DNA of 64,000 nucleotides from Cacajao melanocephalus (GCA_963573385.1 CAUYLG010044580.1:61491-125490); one strand, 5' to 3'. Positions 48,640-61,530 are shown, numbered from the stretch's first letter. The notes: generated by a model from the sequence alone, not told the origin. A program made the numbers and translations.

Positions 48640-49420
48640 TATTCTCCATATGGATTCATTTCTTTAGTTGTATTATCAAGCTTATATTGCCAATGCTTTA
48701 AAAAGTTATTCTGCTGTAACCGTGATTGACAAAGATATTGTTTCATTCTAATTTGATTTCCATATTTAAATAGAGGTAATTTTCAACATCATTCATTTCA
48801 CTGAGTCTTCACATTCTTGAGTCTGTTACTTTATTTTCTGTCTGGCTTGACATGTTTTCAAGTCAAGAGTGAGAAGTAAAGCCCATGGGTGTTTTCTTCC
48901 GTTACACTTGCAAGAACACATGACTGGTTTCAGAATTCTAGGGTCACGTTTCTTTGTGCCAGAATTTTGCAGTCACTGCCTCATTGCCTTCCAGCATGAA
49001 TCATTTCGGTGGAGAGTCCTCTACCCTAGAGGCCTCCATTTTGATCAGTTTTGGCTATTTCTTCCAATAATATACTAGACTTCCAATTCTTCTTACTGAC
49101 TTATTTTCCTTTTGTAATTGTATTTGTTAATTTTAGAAGCTTTTATGTATTTTATTTTTTATAGTTTTTACTTGTTATAGCTTCCTCTATCTTTGAGCTG
49201 TACAGGTGTTCTAGATTTTCTCTCTCTGAATATAACTGCATATCATTTTTAAACGTTTTTATTCCTGTGCCTTGTATTATATCTTTTATTATAGATTTAC
49301 TTGTAATTGTTATTTTTACCTTGATCCCTGCCTTTCCTGTTTGTGACTATTGTCAAATATTGGCTATCTATTCATTTTTAAGATAGAGGAACTATAACAC
49401 TTATTGGAGATAGTATTTGG
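48640..49420 (-). mobile_element. Possible old L1M tract, antisense
   Basis: 'tttcagaattctagggtcac', 'cactgcctcattgccttcca' and the T-rich composition resemble the same distal L1M region seen at 1160-1260. Weak. Confidence 0.35.
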
Positions 49421-50048
49421 GTGATGTTACATGTCTGCTGGTGAATTTCTCTATACTTATTACTACCAGTGTATGGATCTGAATAGAAGAAGTTATGAGA
49501 GTGATTACAATTAATGTTAGTACAATGAGATTTTACCCTTCTCTTTGGTAGACGTTATTCTCTTATTCTGTGAATTGTGTCCCCACACCTGGCCCCTCTC
49601 TTGGCATATTTCTTGACTAGAATAAATAACTAGTCTTATGTCTCATTCTAGGAAGAATACATACTGAATTCCTTGGGAGGTGGCTGGGAAATGGAAGGTA
49701 GGTCTTTCTGTTTCTTCTGTGGCCTTTCATACCAGGCACCCCCAACTATGGTAGCACTAGTGCTCATTCTTAAATTGATTCATGCTTCAAAGTTCAATTG
49801 CTTGATTCTTACTAATATTTTCAATTGTTTGAAGCTCTTTCACTCACAATTTGGAGAATGAGGCTTCAACTAAATCTTTATTGTGAATCCTTCATGTTCC
49901 ATGTGTTTTTTAAAGGAGAAAGAAGTCAAACGTTCTCTGCCATCTTAAAGCCAAAAATTCGTATTTTATTTGTTTTCTTTGTTTCTTTGGAAACATCAAA
50001 TCTATAGTACACATTTCTTTTCTTGTGATTTCTCTTCATTTTGTAATT
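49421..50048. other. Unassigned sequence
   Basis: Nothing recognised. Confidence 0.5.
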
Positions 50049-50520
50049 TGTGGTAGGCAGAATTCTAGTATGACTTCTGAGATTTTCACCCACTGGTGTG
50101 TATGTCCTATGTAATTCCAACATCAAGGCTGGGCAGACCTGTGAATATGAGAGATAGTTACTCTCATGATTATATCAAGCTACGTAAGACTTCTTCCTAG
50201 CCCACTGGAGAGAGATGCTTCTGCTGGTTTTGAGTAAGTAAGCAGCCATGTTGTGAGAGGGCATGGCCAACAGCCAGCAACAACACAGAGACCTCAGGCT
50301 CCCACCTGTAATGAACTGAATTCGGCAAATAACTGGATGAGAACTACAGGAAGCCAGTGCCTTAATGGCAGCCTGGTGAGATCCTGAGCAGAAGACCTAG
50401 ATAACTCAGGCCTAGGCTCTGGACCCACAGAAATAGTAATTTCCATGTTGTTTTGTGTTGTGTTGTTTTAAGCAACTACATATGTGGTGATAGGTTATGT
50501 AGCAATGGAAAACTACTACA
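50049..50520 (+). mobile_element. MLT1 LTR (ERVL-MaLR)
   Basis: 'tgtggtaggcagaattctag', 'cagacctgtgaatatgagag', 'cagccatgttgtgagagggc', 'taatgaactgaattcggcaa' and 'gttgttttaagcaactacat' follow the MLT1 LTR with internal deletions. Solo LTR. Confidence 0.92.
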
Positions 50521-50976
50521 ATACTTGATCATATAATTTTATTCCCCTGCTTTAACCTGGTGCTATATCTTATGTCAGGATTCTCTTTCTAATGTAATGT
50601 ATTATATGCTCTGTGGCAGCCTACTCATGTGACTTTAATTTCTGTAATGACTGTAATCTTTTATGTTTGTTGCAAGCTTCTCAAATTTATTTTTTAGTTT
50701 TTCAGTTGTCATGATTTTTTAAGCCTTGCCTCGTTTTTTCCAATTTAAATTAGTGTAATAATATCATACATTTCTTTTCAATCATGAGGGAGTATGTGTA
50801 TGAATTCTTCCTTTGTCTCCTGGGTGATTTCATTTAGAATGTGTGCTCTTCATTAACCTATTGACTATCATTTTTCTTATCACCACCATCAATCACACTC
50901 CTCCCCAACACTTTCCCCAACTTCTACTCTCAGGATTTCAGAATGTATCTTCTGATTTCCTTCACTCATTTGCCTA
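50521..50976. other. Unassigned sequence
   Basis: T-rich, no confident repeat. Confidence 0.5.
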
Positions 50977-51858
50977 TGTTCTTTCTCTTAAAAAAAATTT
51001 CCTTTTATTTTAGATACAGCAGACACATGTGTAGGATTGTTACATGGACCCAAGTAGTGAGCATAGTACTCAACAGGTAGTTGTTTAACTTGTGCCCCTT
51101 TCCTCCCTTTTCTGTCTAGTACTGTGCAGTGTCTATTGCTCCCATGTTTATGTCCCTGGGTGCTTAATGTTTAGCTCCAGCATATATGTGGGAATATGTT
51201 TTTTGCCTTTTGTTCTTGCATTAATTTGCTTAGGACTATGGCCTCCAACTCTATACACATTGCTGCAAAGGACATGATTTCAACATACTTTATGCAACAT
51301 TCTATGATATATATGGACCACATTTTCTTTATCCAGTCCACTACTGATGGGCACCTAGGTTGAATCCATGTCTTTGCTATTGTAAATCGTGCTATGATAA
51401 ACATATAAGTTCATGTGTCTTTGGATAGAATGCTCTACGTTCCTTTGAGTACATACCAAGAAATAGGATGGCTGGCTTGAATTGTAGCCTTGTTTTAAGG
51501 TCTTTGAGAAATCTCCAGACTGCCTTTCACAGTGGCTGAACTAATTTACATTCCTACCAACTGCATATCAGCATTCCTTTTACTCCAAAGCCTCTCCAGC
51601 ATTTGTTGTTTTTTTTGACTTTTTAATAATAGTCATTTTAACTGGTGTGAGATGGTATCTCATTGTGGTTTTGATTTGCATTTCTCTGATGATTAGTGAT
51701 GATGAGCATTTTTTCATGTTTGTTGCCCATTTATATGTCTTTTATTGAGGAGTACCTGTTTATGTCCTTTGTCCATTTGTTAATGGGGTTATTCATTTTT
51801 AACTGTTGATTTTTTAAATTTTCATATAAATTCTGAATATTAGACCTTTGTCAGATGC

Positions 51859-52216
51859 TGATATGGTTTTGCTCTGTGACCCACACAAATCTCATCTCAA
51901 AATACAATTCCCACATGTCCAGGGTGGAAGGTGATTGGATTATGGGAACAGTTTCCCTCACACTGTTCTCATGATAGTGGATGAGTTCTCACAACCGCTG
52001 ATGGTTTTAAAGTGTGGCACTTCCTTGCTTTCTTGCTCTCTCTTACCTACCACCACGTAAGACAATGCCTTCTTCCCCTTTACCTTTTTGCCATAATTGT
52101 AAGTTTCCTGAGTCCTACACAGCCATGTGAAACTGTGAGTCAATTAAACCTCTTTTCTTTATAAATTACTCAGTCTCAAATAGTTCTTTATAGCAGTGTG
52201 AAATCAGAGTAATACA
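51859..52216 (+). mobile_element. MST solo LTR inside the old L1
   Basis: 358 bp, TG...CA: 'tgatatggttttgctctgtg' to 'cagagtaataca', with 'ctgatggttttaaagtgtgg' and 'gtcaattaaacctcttttct'. It interrupts old-L1 ORF2 sequence that reads on across it ('cctttgtcagatgc' before, 'ggatattttctcccattcca' after). The 5-bp flanks 'gatgc' and 'gatat' are only partly alike. Confidence 0.95.
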
Positions 52217-55200
52217 GATATATAGTTCATGGATATTTTCTCCCATTCCATGCATTGTCTGTTTATTCTGTTACTGTTCAGAAGCTGTTTAGTTTAATTA
52301 GGCATCACTTGTCAATTTTTGTTTTTGTTTCAATTGCTTGGGGACTTAGCCAAAAATTCTTTGCTAAGGCCAATATTGAGAAGAGTATTTCCTAGGTTTT
52401 ATTCTAGTGTTTTCACTAGAATTTAAATATTTAATCCATCTTCAGTTAATATTTGTATTGGTGAAATATAAGAATTTAGCTTCATTTTTCTGCTTATGGC
52501 AAACCAGTTACCCCAAAACGTTTATCAAATGGCACACCCTTTCCCTGTTGCTTGTTTTTGTTGACCTTGTCGAAAATCAGATGGTTGTAAGTGAGCAGCT
52601 TTATATTTTAGTTTTCTGTTCTATTCTATTGGTCTATGTGTCTGTTTTTGTATCAGTACCATGCTGTTTTTTCACTGTAGCCTTACAGTTTGAAGTTGAG
52701 TAGTGTGATGTCTCCAGCTTTGTTCTTTTTGCTTAGGTTTACATTGGCTATTTGAGGTCTTTTTTGGTTTTACATAAATTTTAGAATAGTTTTTCTATGA
52801 TAGTTTGATAGGACTAGCATTGAATCTGTAAATTGCTTTGGGCAGTATGGCCATTTTTATGATACTGAGTTTTCATCATCATGAAACGTTAAAATGCTAA
52901 AACACTCCATGAGTATGTGATGCTTTCCCACTTAATTATGTCATCTGATTTCTTTCAGCAGTGTTTCTAATTCTCCTTGTAGAGATTTTTCACCATCTTG
53001 GTTACCTGTATTCCTAGGTATTTCATTTTCTTGTGTAAATGTGATTGTGTTCTTAATAAGATTATCAGCCTGGATGTTATTGGCACATAGAAATGTTACT
53101 AATTTTTATACATTGATTTTGTATCATGAAACTTTGCTAAAATCATTTATTAGTTCTAGTAGGCTTTCTCTTGCTTGATTGCTCTGGCCGTGACTTCCAG
53201 TACTATGTTGAATAGAAATGGTGAAAGTGGGCATCCTTGCCTTTTTTCAGTTCTCCAGGGGAATGGTTCCAGCTTTTGCCCATTCAGTATAATGTTTGGC
53301 TCTGGATTTGGTGTAGATGTCTATTACTATTTTCAGTCATGTTATTTTAATGTCTAGTTTGTTGAGGGTTTTTATCCTGAAATGATGTTGAATTTTATTG
53401 AAAGCTTCTTCTGCATTTATTAAGATAATCAGATGGGTTTGGCATTTAGTTCTGCTTATATGGTGAATCACATGTATTTATCTGCATATGTTGATTCAAC
53501 CTTGCATCCCAGGAATCAAGCCTAGTTTATCATGGCGAATTAACAGTTTTATGCTTCCAGATTCCGTTTACTAATATTTTGTTGAGGATTTTTGTGTCTA
53601 TGTTCATCATGGATATTAGACTCAAGTTTTCTTTCTTCATTGTGTTTTTGCCAGTGTTTGAGTTATAAAGGACTGTCTCCTTATTTTTTTGGAGTACCTT
53701 CAGTAGAATTGATACCAGTTCTTCTTTGTATATCTGGTAGAATGTGAATCCACCTGATCCAGGACTTTGTTGTTTGATGGTAGTTTTTTTTTTTTATTAC
53801 ACATGATTTAATTTTAGAGTGAGATACTACTCTATTGAAAACTTCAGTCTTTTCCTGATTCAATATAGGGAGACTGTGTGTTTCTAGGAATTTATCCTTT
53901 TCCTCTATAGATTTTCTAATTTGTATGCTGTTCATGGCATTCTATGGAAAACTTTTGTATTTCTGTGTGACCAGTTATAATATTATCTTTGTTATTTGTG
54001 ACTGTACTTATTTGGATCTTCTCTTTTTTTTTTCATTGTTATTCTAGCTGTTAAATAGCAGTCTATCAATCTTGTTCGTATTTTCAAAGAACAAACTCTT
54101 GCTTTCATTGATTGTTTTTTCCCTGTGGATTTTTGCATCTCAGTTTCAGTAAGTTCTCTAATTTTAGTTATTTCTTTTCTTCTACCATCTTTTTTTTCTA
54201 GTTCCTTTAAGTGCAAAGTTAGATTGCTGCTTTGAGATTTATCTAACTTGTCGATTGGTGTGCTTAGGGAAATAAACTTTCCTCTTAACGCTACTTTGGC
54301 TGCATCTCAAAGATTTTGGTAAATCATACTCCTATTTTCATTAACTTAAAATATTTTTTTTAAAATTTTTATGATCACCCAGGAGTTATTCAGGAGTAAG
54401 TTGTTTAATTTCTCTCTATTTGTATAGTTCTGAGAGACCTTCTTGATTTTGATCTCTATTTTTATTTCAGTGTGGTCCAAGAGTTTGCTTGGTATAATTT
54501 CATTTTTTTTGAATTTACTGAGACTTGCTTTATGATTGAGCACGTGGTTGACCTTAGAATATGTTCCATGTGCAGATGAGAAGAATATATATTCTGCAGA
54601 TGTTAGGTAGGGTATTTTGTAGATGTCTGTTTGGTGCTATTGGTAAAGTGTTGAGTTTACCTCCAGAGTTTTTTTTTTGTCAGTTTTCTTCCTTGATGAT
54701 CTGTTTAATGCTGTCAGTGGGGTCATGAAGTCTCCCCATTATTATATGATTGTCTAAGTGTTTTCATAGGCATAGGCAAAGAAAAACTTGTTTTACAAAT
54801 CTGCGTGCTCCAATATTGAGTGTGAATATATTCAATGCAGTTAAGGTTTCTTTTTGGGTTACATTCTTTATCATTATGTAATGCCCTTCATTGTTCTTAA
54901 TTTTTATTGGCTTAAAGTTTGTTTTATATGATAGAAGAATAGTGACTTCTGTTCTTTTTTGCTTTCTGTTTACATGGTAGATCTTTCTCCACTATTTTGC
55001 TGTGAGCCTACGGTTGTTCTTAATGTAAAATTGGTCTCTTGAAGATAACAGACGGTTAGGTCTTTTTGCCCAGCCTCCTATTCTGTGTCTCTTAAGTGGA
55101 GCATTGAGCCCATTTATATTCAAGGTTACTATGGATATCTGTGATTTTAATTCTGTCATTATGTTAGCTGATTGTTACGTAGACTTGATTGTGTGATTGC

Positions 55201-55968
55201 CTTATAGTGGCTGTGTGCTATGTGCTTCAGTGTGCTTTTGGGGTACTACTGTCATTCTTTCTTTTTCATGTTTAGCAATCCGTTAAGGACCTCTTATAAG
55301 GCTGGTCTAGTCGAAATATATTCCCTCAGCATTTGCTACACTTCACTTAAAAGCTTAGTTTGGTGGGATACGAAATTATTGTTTAAAATTTCTTTAATGA
55401 TGCTGAAAATAGGCTATGATTTTCTTTAATGATGCTGAAAATTTCTTTTGACTTGTAAGATATCTGCTGAGAGGGCTGATGTTACCCTGATGAAGTTCCT
55501 TGTATGTGACTTTACCCTGCCCTTTAGCTGCCTTTAAGATATTTTTCTTTAGTGTTGACCTTGGTGAATATTATGGCTATGTGCCTTGGAAATAGTCATT
55601 TCATGTCATATCTAGCTGGGGTTCTGTGTGTTTCTTGGATTTGTATATAAACCTTCCTAGACAGATAAGAGAAATTTTCATGAACTATGTTTTCAAATAT
55701 ATTTTCCAAGTTACTTATTCTCTCTCTTTCTCTCAAGAATGACATCACAGATTTTGTCACTTTAAAAAAATCCCATATTCTTGGGGGTTTCATTAGTTTT
55801 CTTATTTTTTTTTATTTTTTGTCTCACTGAGTTGATTTAAAGAATCAGTCTTCAAGTTTTGAGATTATTTCCTCAGCTTGGTCTATTCCACTGCTAATAC
55901 TTGTGACTATAGATAAAATTCTTATAGTGAGTTTTTCAGCTCTAGAATTCAAGTTTGGTTATTTTATT
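52217..55968 (-). pseudogene. ORF2 pseudogene of the old full-length L1
   Basis: Antisense L1 ORF2 and flanking sequence, from 'gcattgtctgtttattctgt' through reverse-transcriptase-region phrases ('cattcagtataatgtttggc', 'agtactatgttgaatagaaa') to the endonuclease and inter-ORF region. Stops and indels are frequent; the longest open stretch is under 100 codons. Confidence 0.8.
55388..55443. repeat. 32-bp tandem duplication inside the old L1
   Basis: 'ttctttaatgatgctgaaaa' occurs at 55390-55409 and 55422-55441, with a 32-bp period. Confidence 0.9.
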
Positions 55969-55985
55969 AAAATGGTTATTTTGTC

Positions 55986-57140
55986 AGATGAGTATATGGC
56001 AAAAAATTTTTCCCATTCTGTTGGTTGCTAGTTCACTCTAATGATTGTTTCTTTTGCTGTGAAGAAACTAAGTTTAATTAGATACCATTTGTCTATTTTG
56101 GCTTTTGTTGCCATTGCTTTTGGTGTTTTAGTCATGAAGTCCTTGCCTATGCCTGTATCCTGAATGGTATTGCCTAAGATTTCCTCTAGGGTTTTTATGG
56201 TGTTAAGTCTTACATTTAAATCTTTAATCCATCTGGAGTTAATTTTAGTGTAAGGTGTCAGGAAGGGGTCCAGTTTCAGCTTTCTACACATGGCTAGCCA
56301 ATTTTCCCAACACCATTTATTAAACAGGGAATTCTTTCCCCATTGCTTGTTTTTGTCAGGTTTGTCAAAGATGAGATGGTTGTAGATGTGTGGCCTTACT
56401 TCCAAGACCTCTGTTCTGTTCCATTTGTTGATATCTCTGTTTGGTACCAGTACCATGCTGTTTTGATTACTATAGCCTTGTAGTATAGTTTGAAGTCAGG
56501 TAGCATGATGCCTCCAGCTTTGTTCTTTTTGCTTAGGATTCTCTTGGCTATGTTGGCTCTCTTTTGGTTCCATGTGAAGTTTAAAGTGTTTTTTTCCAGT
56601 TCGGTGAAGAAGGTCAATGGTAGCTTGATGGGGATAACATTGAATCTATAAATTACTTTGGACAGTGTGGCCATTTTCACAATATTGATTCTTCCTAATC
56701 ATGAGCATGGAATGTTTTTCCATCTGTTTGTGTTCTTTCTTATTTCCTTGAGCAGTGGTTTGTAGTTCTCCTTGAAGAGGTTCTTCACATCCTTTGCTAG
56801 TTGTATTCCTAGGTATTTTATTCTCTTTGTAGCAATTGTGAATGGAAGTTCGCTCATGAATTGGCTCTCTGTCTGTTATTGGTGTATAGGAATGCTTGTG
56901 ATTTCTGCACATTGATTTTGTATCCTGAGACTTTGCTGAAGTTGCTTATCATCTTAAGGAGATTTTGGGCTGAGACGATGGGGTCTACAAAATATATAAT
57001 CACGTTGACCGCAAATAGAGGCAATTTGACTTCCTCTTTTCCTAATTGAATATTCTTTATTTCTTTTTCTTGCATGATTTTTTTGGCTAGAAATTCCAAT
57101 ACCATATTAAATAGGAATGGTGAGAGACAGCATCCTTCTC
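55986..57140 (-). pseudogene. Inverted arm: L1 ORF2 reverse-transcriptase part, broken
   Basis: Read on the minus strand from the junction. The reverse transcriptase motif region reads [17 protein letters not shown], so the two catalytic aspartates of FADD are replaced (AVN). It is followed by the thumb and C-terminal region in several frames, including a 142-codon open stretch at 56028-56456 with [20 protein letters not shown]. Frameshifts separate the pieces. It could not have produced active enzyme in this state. Confidence 0.92.
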
Positions 57141-57147
57141 TAGACAC

Positions 57148-58080
57148 CTGACAAAGTGCTAATATCCAGAATCTACAAAGAACTAAAGCAGATTTATAGG
57201 AAAAAAACAAACAAACACATTCAAAAGTGAGGGAAGGATATGAACAGACACTTTTCAAAAGAAGAAATTTATGAGGCCAACAAACATATGAAAAAATCCT
57301 CATCATCTCTGGTCATTAGAGAAATGCAAATCAAAACCACATTGAGATACCATTTCATGACAGTTAGAATGGCAATCATTAAAAAATCTGGAGGCAACAG
57401 ATGCTGGAGAGGATGTGGAGAAATAGGAAAGCTTTTACTCTGTTGATGGGAGTGTAAATTAGTTCAACCATTGTGGAAGACAGTGTGGCGATTCCTCAAG
57501 GATCTAGAAATAGAAATTTCATTTGACCCAGCAATCCCATTACTGTGTATATACCCAGAGGTTATAAATCATTCTATTATAAAGACACATGCACATGTTA
57601 TGTTCATTGTGGCACTGTTTACAATAGCAAAGACCTGGAATCAACCCAAATGCCCATCAATGATAGACTGGACAAAGAAAATGTGGCACATATACACCAT
57701 GGAATACTATGCAGCCATAAGAAAAGGATGAGTTCATGTCTTTGGTAGGGACATGAATGAATCTGGAAACCATCATTCTCAACAAACTGACACAAGAACA
57801 GAAAACCACCACATTTTCTCATTCATAGGTGGGTGTTGAACAACAAGAACACATGGGCACATGGAGTGGAACGTCACACACTGGAGTCTCTTCGGTGGTG
57901 GGGGACTAGGGGAGGAACAGTGTGAGGGTGGGGGCGTTGGGGAGGGATAACATTGGGAGAAATGCCTGATGTAGGTGAAGGGGGGATGGAAGCAGCAAAC
58001 CACCATGTCATATGTGTACCTGTGCAACAGTTCTGCAAGATCTTCACGTGTACCCCAGAACTTAAAGTACAATAAAAAAA
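57148..58080 (+). pseudogene. Forward arm: L1 ORF2 C-terminus and 3' UTR
   Basis: Open pieces at 57240-57446 ([19 protein letters not shown]) and 57471-57731 ([19 protein letters not shown], then WTKKMWHIYTMEYYAAIRK) are the ORF2p C-terminal region. A 3' UTR follows with a G-rich tract (57890-57955) and 'ccagaacttaaagtacaata' leading to a short A-run at 58074-58080, the L1's own polyadenylation site. Confidence 0.92.
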
Positions 58081-58232
58081 TTATCTTTAGGCCCCTCATA
58101 CAAGCTATAAGGAAACAGTGAATTTCAAAGAACAAACAAAATAGACTGTAATCATGTCAAGGAGCTGGAACTTTTTACATCTTAAAGAATGTGAAACATC
58201 TGAATATGGAGATAATAAAGAATAAAGCATAA
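58081..58232 (+). other. Candidate 3'-transduced sequence
   Basis: 152 bp after the L1 polyadenylation site that is neither L1 nor old-L1 target sequence. It begins 'ttatctttaggcccctcata' and ends with overlapping polyadenylation signals at 58213-58226 ('aataaagaataaa') and a short A-rich end directly before the right target duplication. This is the layout of read-through transcription past a weak L1 signal to a downstream one. Confidence 0.8.
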
Positions 58233-58249
58233 AAAATGGCTATTTTATC

Positions 58250-59788
58250 TTTCGACTCTTGCATTGCTTGAATTTCAACTTTCTTCTGAATCTCAATGAG
58301 TTTCCTGACCACAGATTCTGCATTCTGTGTTTGTTAAGTCAGTCATTTCAGACAGGTTAAAAACCATTGCTGGGCAGCTAGTGGGTTCATTTAGGGGTAA
58401 GGGTACATTCTGACTTTTTGGATTGCCGGAGTTCTTGTGCTAATTCTTTCTCATCTAGGAGGGTTGGTATTTCTTTAACTGTGGTATAAGTTGATATAGT
58501 CAGTTGGCTTAATTTTTTAATGCTTTCAGAGGACAGGGCTCTGTACAAAATCTTTATGTGTGGATAAATTTTTCAACTTGGTTTCACGGATGTATATATT
58601 AGCAAAATAAAATTTAAGTGTTGTAGTTTAGGTTGCAATTAGTAAATGAGGCTCAACAGTAACAGCTAGTAGCTAGGTTAATACCTGGTCACTGGGCTCT
58701 TTTGTACTTCCTGGTGTTCACAGATGTGCTCTGCAGTGGGGAGGGAGACAGATGGTTCCCTTAACAGATCTGCTCCTAAAACTTGAGAGGGCTCCTTCTG
58801 ATAGCTGGTGCTGTGCCCACATTTCTTGTCTTAGGTTTTCTGGGCCACATGGTCTCTTTGGGCAGAGGCTGTTGCAGAGAGATATACAACACACTCTTTG
58901 GACTGACCTTGTGAAGGGAGGCACGTTCCACTCTTATCCCACATCAGGAATCCATGCATCTCGCCTCTCTCAGGGATCTGAGAATAGGGGCTCTTTTCTT
59001 GTTTGAGTGCTAGTCACAAATCTTGGTTCCATACTCCTAAGCTCCACACTATAGCCCTGGGGGAACTGGGATATCCCATGGCTTGGGTTCGGGTTTTTGC
59101 TGCACTGGGGGATACATGTGCTCCAGGGTCATGAAGAAAGTATGCAGGTGCAACTACACACTCAGGCTGGCCTGCCAGGGCTGCACTATGCACCTATTTC
59201 TACAGGGCAGCTAGGCATGGACCCTAGGAGGGGCTGGTAGGCAGAAGGGCTTGCAGAACAGATGCACCCCTGTCCTGCAGGAAAGGTGACCCAAATCTCT
59301 CCTGGCTTAGAGGTCAGTAGGGGCCTATGCCTCCCAGAGGAGAATGGGAAGCCCTGGGAAATGGGTATCTATTGCTGCTCTTGTCTACAGCTGCTCAGAA
59401 CACAAAAGCTTCTGCGCTCTGTGTTGTCCAAAGGTCTGTCTTTGCTTGCTCCCCAGGGATATCCCCCTGCCAGCTCACACATCCATGATCATGCAACGTC
59501 CCTTGTAGCTAGAAAATCAGACGCCCGTTGAAAGAGTGAACCATCCCTTGGTTCCTTCATTCAGCTCTTTCCTAGAATTCTTTGGGATCAGGAATTAGCT
59601 CTGGCATTTGGGTAGCTAACTCAGGGTTTCCAGCTTCCTCCCTCTTCAGCCTTGGCTTCAGCCTTGCCTCTTCATCCAGTTTCAGCATTATCTCCCTGAA
59701 TACCTGTTCAAATTATGGTGGTTTACCTAATAATCTGGCCTCTCTTCAGAGGAGCAGCACTTCCTGGCTGTGTCTAGTCAGCCATCTT
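58250..59788 (-). mobile_element. ORF1 and 5' UTR of the old full-length L1
   Basis: Continues the old L1 beyond the insertion. 58250-58700 is T-rich antisense ORF1-region sequence. 58700-59788 is the GC-richer 5' UTR ('ggtgttcacagatgtgctct', 'cccgttgaaagagtgaacca', ending 'agtcagccatcttgtt'). In an intact copy this would hold the internal promoter. Open frames of up to 89 codons here are by-products of GC content. Confidence 0.75.
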
Positions 59789-60300
59789 GTTCTTCTCCTC
59801 TATCTTTAAATAGAGTCAATCCATTACAGATAATATGATTCCAGGAAGTCCGAAGCTCTAATTCAGGTTTTTATTTGTTTGCTTTGTGTGCTTCCCTGGT
59901 TTGTTTGTTGTTGTTGTTGTTGTTGTTTTACTGGTAAAAAACAATCTCAACAAATCTATTTTATTCTCTCCAATAAATGTACATCTCATCAAAATTTGGT
60001 ATTAAGCTTTTTTACACATCTCATTTCCAACCAAAAAGACTTGTTACTTTTAAGTTAATGCAACTTAATTCTCCATTTCTGTTATTTAGATACTGTCATT
60101 CTTTCTGTCTGGAGGTCTCTGTAATGGCTGCATTAACAGTACTCAAAAGTAATGTGGATAATAATAATTGTGGATTTTGTTCTTGTTTTTAAATCTGTGT
60201 TTAATCATCTCATGTGAACTGGCAGGCCTTTGAAGCATTTGAGAATTTCATACAAAACTATTCTGAAAAATAAATTTTCTTATATTTTCTTGGGCACATT
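59789..60300. other. Unassigned sequence with (TTG)n
   Basis: A TTG array at about 59901-59928, otherwise nothing recognised. Confidence 0.55.
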
Positions 60301-61289
60301 GATTCATCATTTTAGCTAGTCTCTGAAGAAATCCATGAAAAAGTACTTGCTACTATTTTTATCTACAGCAGCATAATTTAAATTCTTGTTATATAGGCTT
60401 GTAAACAAATTTGTATAACCACAATGGGAAATGATCTTCCCAATAGTATGCTAAACTAATAAAGTAATTATGGCAGGGATGAACAGTTATAGTCCAAGCA
60501 ATGTAAACTCAATTCATAAGTGGAAAACCACAGGGACAAGGGGAATACAGTGTATAGACAATGTCAGAACAGCAGACTGCTAGGAGACCTGGGTTCTATC
60601 TCTACAGATAGGCATTGTCTACCCAGTTTCCCAAGAGACCAGCATGTAAATGCCTTCTTTCAACTCATCATGGTTAAAGATTAATCATATTTTATTTAAA
60701 AAAATAATGTGTTCTTTTAAAAGGTAGTAAAGATTTCTGGGGCAGAGATTGAGTGTATTCTTCAGCAATCTTACAAATGATTTATTGATTTATTTACATA
60801 AAATTAAACCAGTGAATATTCTATCTTACACTAGATGAACTACACTAAGACAAGCACAAATTTCAATCCATTTAACAACCTTTAACAAAATTTATTTAAG
60901 TAGTCTTATGTTTTAGGGATAGTAATGGTTACTAGATATACAAAGCAAGTCAATCTCAATTCCTGCCTAAAAAGTACATAATCTTTAGGTTTCAAGATAA
61001 TGGAGCCATATAATCTAATAAAATAAATCAATTCATTTGTTATTAGACAATTATTTGGTACCAACCATGTGAAAACTATTGTGTATATTTTGGTATGTGC
61101 AAAAATTCTTTGATTCTGTGTATGATTTCATGTACCTATTTTTAATAAATTTGTATTTTTTCTTAATACCATGACACAAGTTGCATTTTTAATCTTTGAA
61201 GTCTTTCACTGTTATTCAGTTTTTGCCAATACTCCCTCCTGAAGTTCTCGTGGTATATCTTAGCTTTTTTCTGAATGCACTTTTATCGT
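60301..61289. other. Unassigned sequence
   Basis: About 1 kb, AT-rich, no recognised repeat or gene. Confidence 0.5.
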
Positions 61290-61530
61290 ATCCATATGTA
61301 TTATGAATCCTTTAAGCTCAGTAGTCACCTCCTCCACCCCACCATGATACTTACAGATATATACACCACCCAAATAAGAATAATCTTTTCCTCTTCTAAA
61401 TGCTCATAGCATTTTCTGTGTCCTGACAAATTTGCCTTTTATTGGAGTGCATTGTGTATATGCCTCCTGATTTCAATACATTGGGTTTCTGTAAAATAGA
61501 GTTCATATCTGTTCATTTTTATTTTCCTGT
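61290..61530 (+). mobile_element. Possible L2 fragment
   Basis: 'agctcagtagtcacctcctc' and 'aatgctcatagcattttctg' resemble the part of L2 upstream of its 3' terminus. Weak. Confidence 0.35.

Larger units (their letters stand above)
55969..58249 (+). mobile_element. Younger L1: 5' inversion plus 3' transduction, TSD-flanked
   Basis: A single insertion of 2247 bp (55986-58232) into the old L1. It is framed by a 17-bp duplication with two mismatches, 'aaaatggttattttgtc' at 55969-55985 and 'aaaatggctattttatc' at 58233-58249. Left arm 55986-57140 is ORF2 in antisense; right arm 57148-58080 is the continuation of ORF2 and 3' UTR in sense. The arms meet at consecutive L1 positions ('ctcatctgac' / 'ctgacaaagtgc'), the hallmark of twin priming. 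58081-58232 is non-L1 sequence carried at the 3' end. Confidence 0.93.
50991..59788 (-). mobile_element. Full-length old L1, antisense, with two nested insertions
   Basis: 3' end at about 50991-51010, and 5' end at 59781-59788, where 'agtcagccatcttgtt' is the reverse of the L1 start with its YY1 core. Removing the MST LTR (51859-52216) and the younger L1 with its duplicated target (55986-58249) leaves about 6.2 kb, the size of a complete L1. ORF2 and ORF1 are heavily broken. A possible target duplication is 'tgttctttctctta' at 50977-50990 against 'tgttcttctcctct' at 59788-59801 (imperfect). Age fits L1MA/L1PB. Confidence 0.85.

Noticed and set aside
58752..59809. Series of 75-89-codon frames in GC-richer DNA as a gene or CpG promoter
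   Set aside because: The region is the antisense 5' UTR of the old full-length L1. CpG content is low and the frames do not connect.
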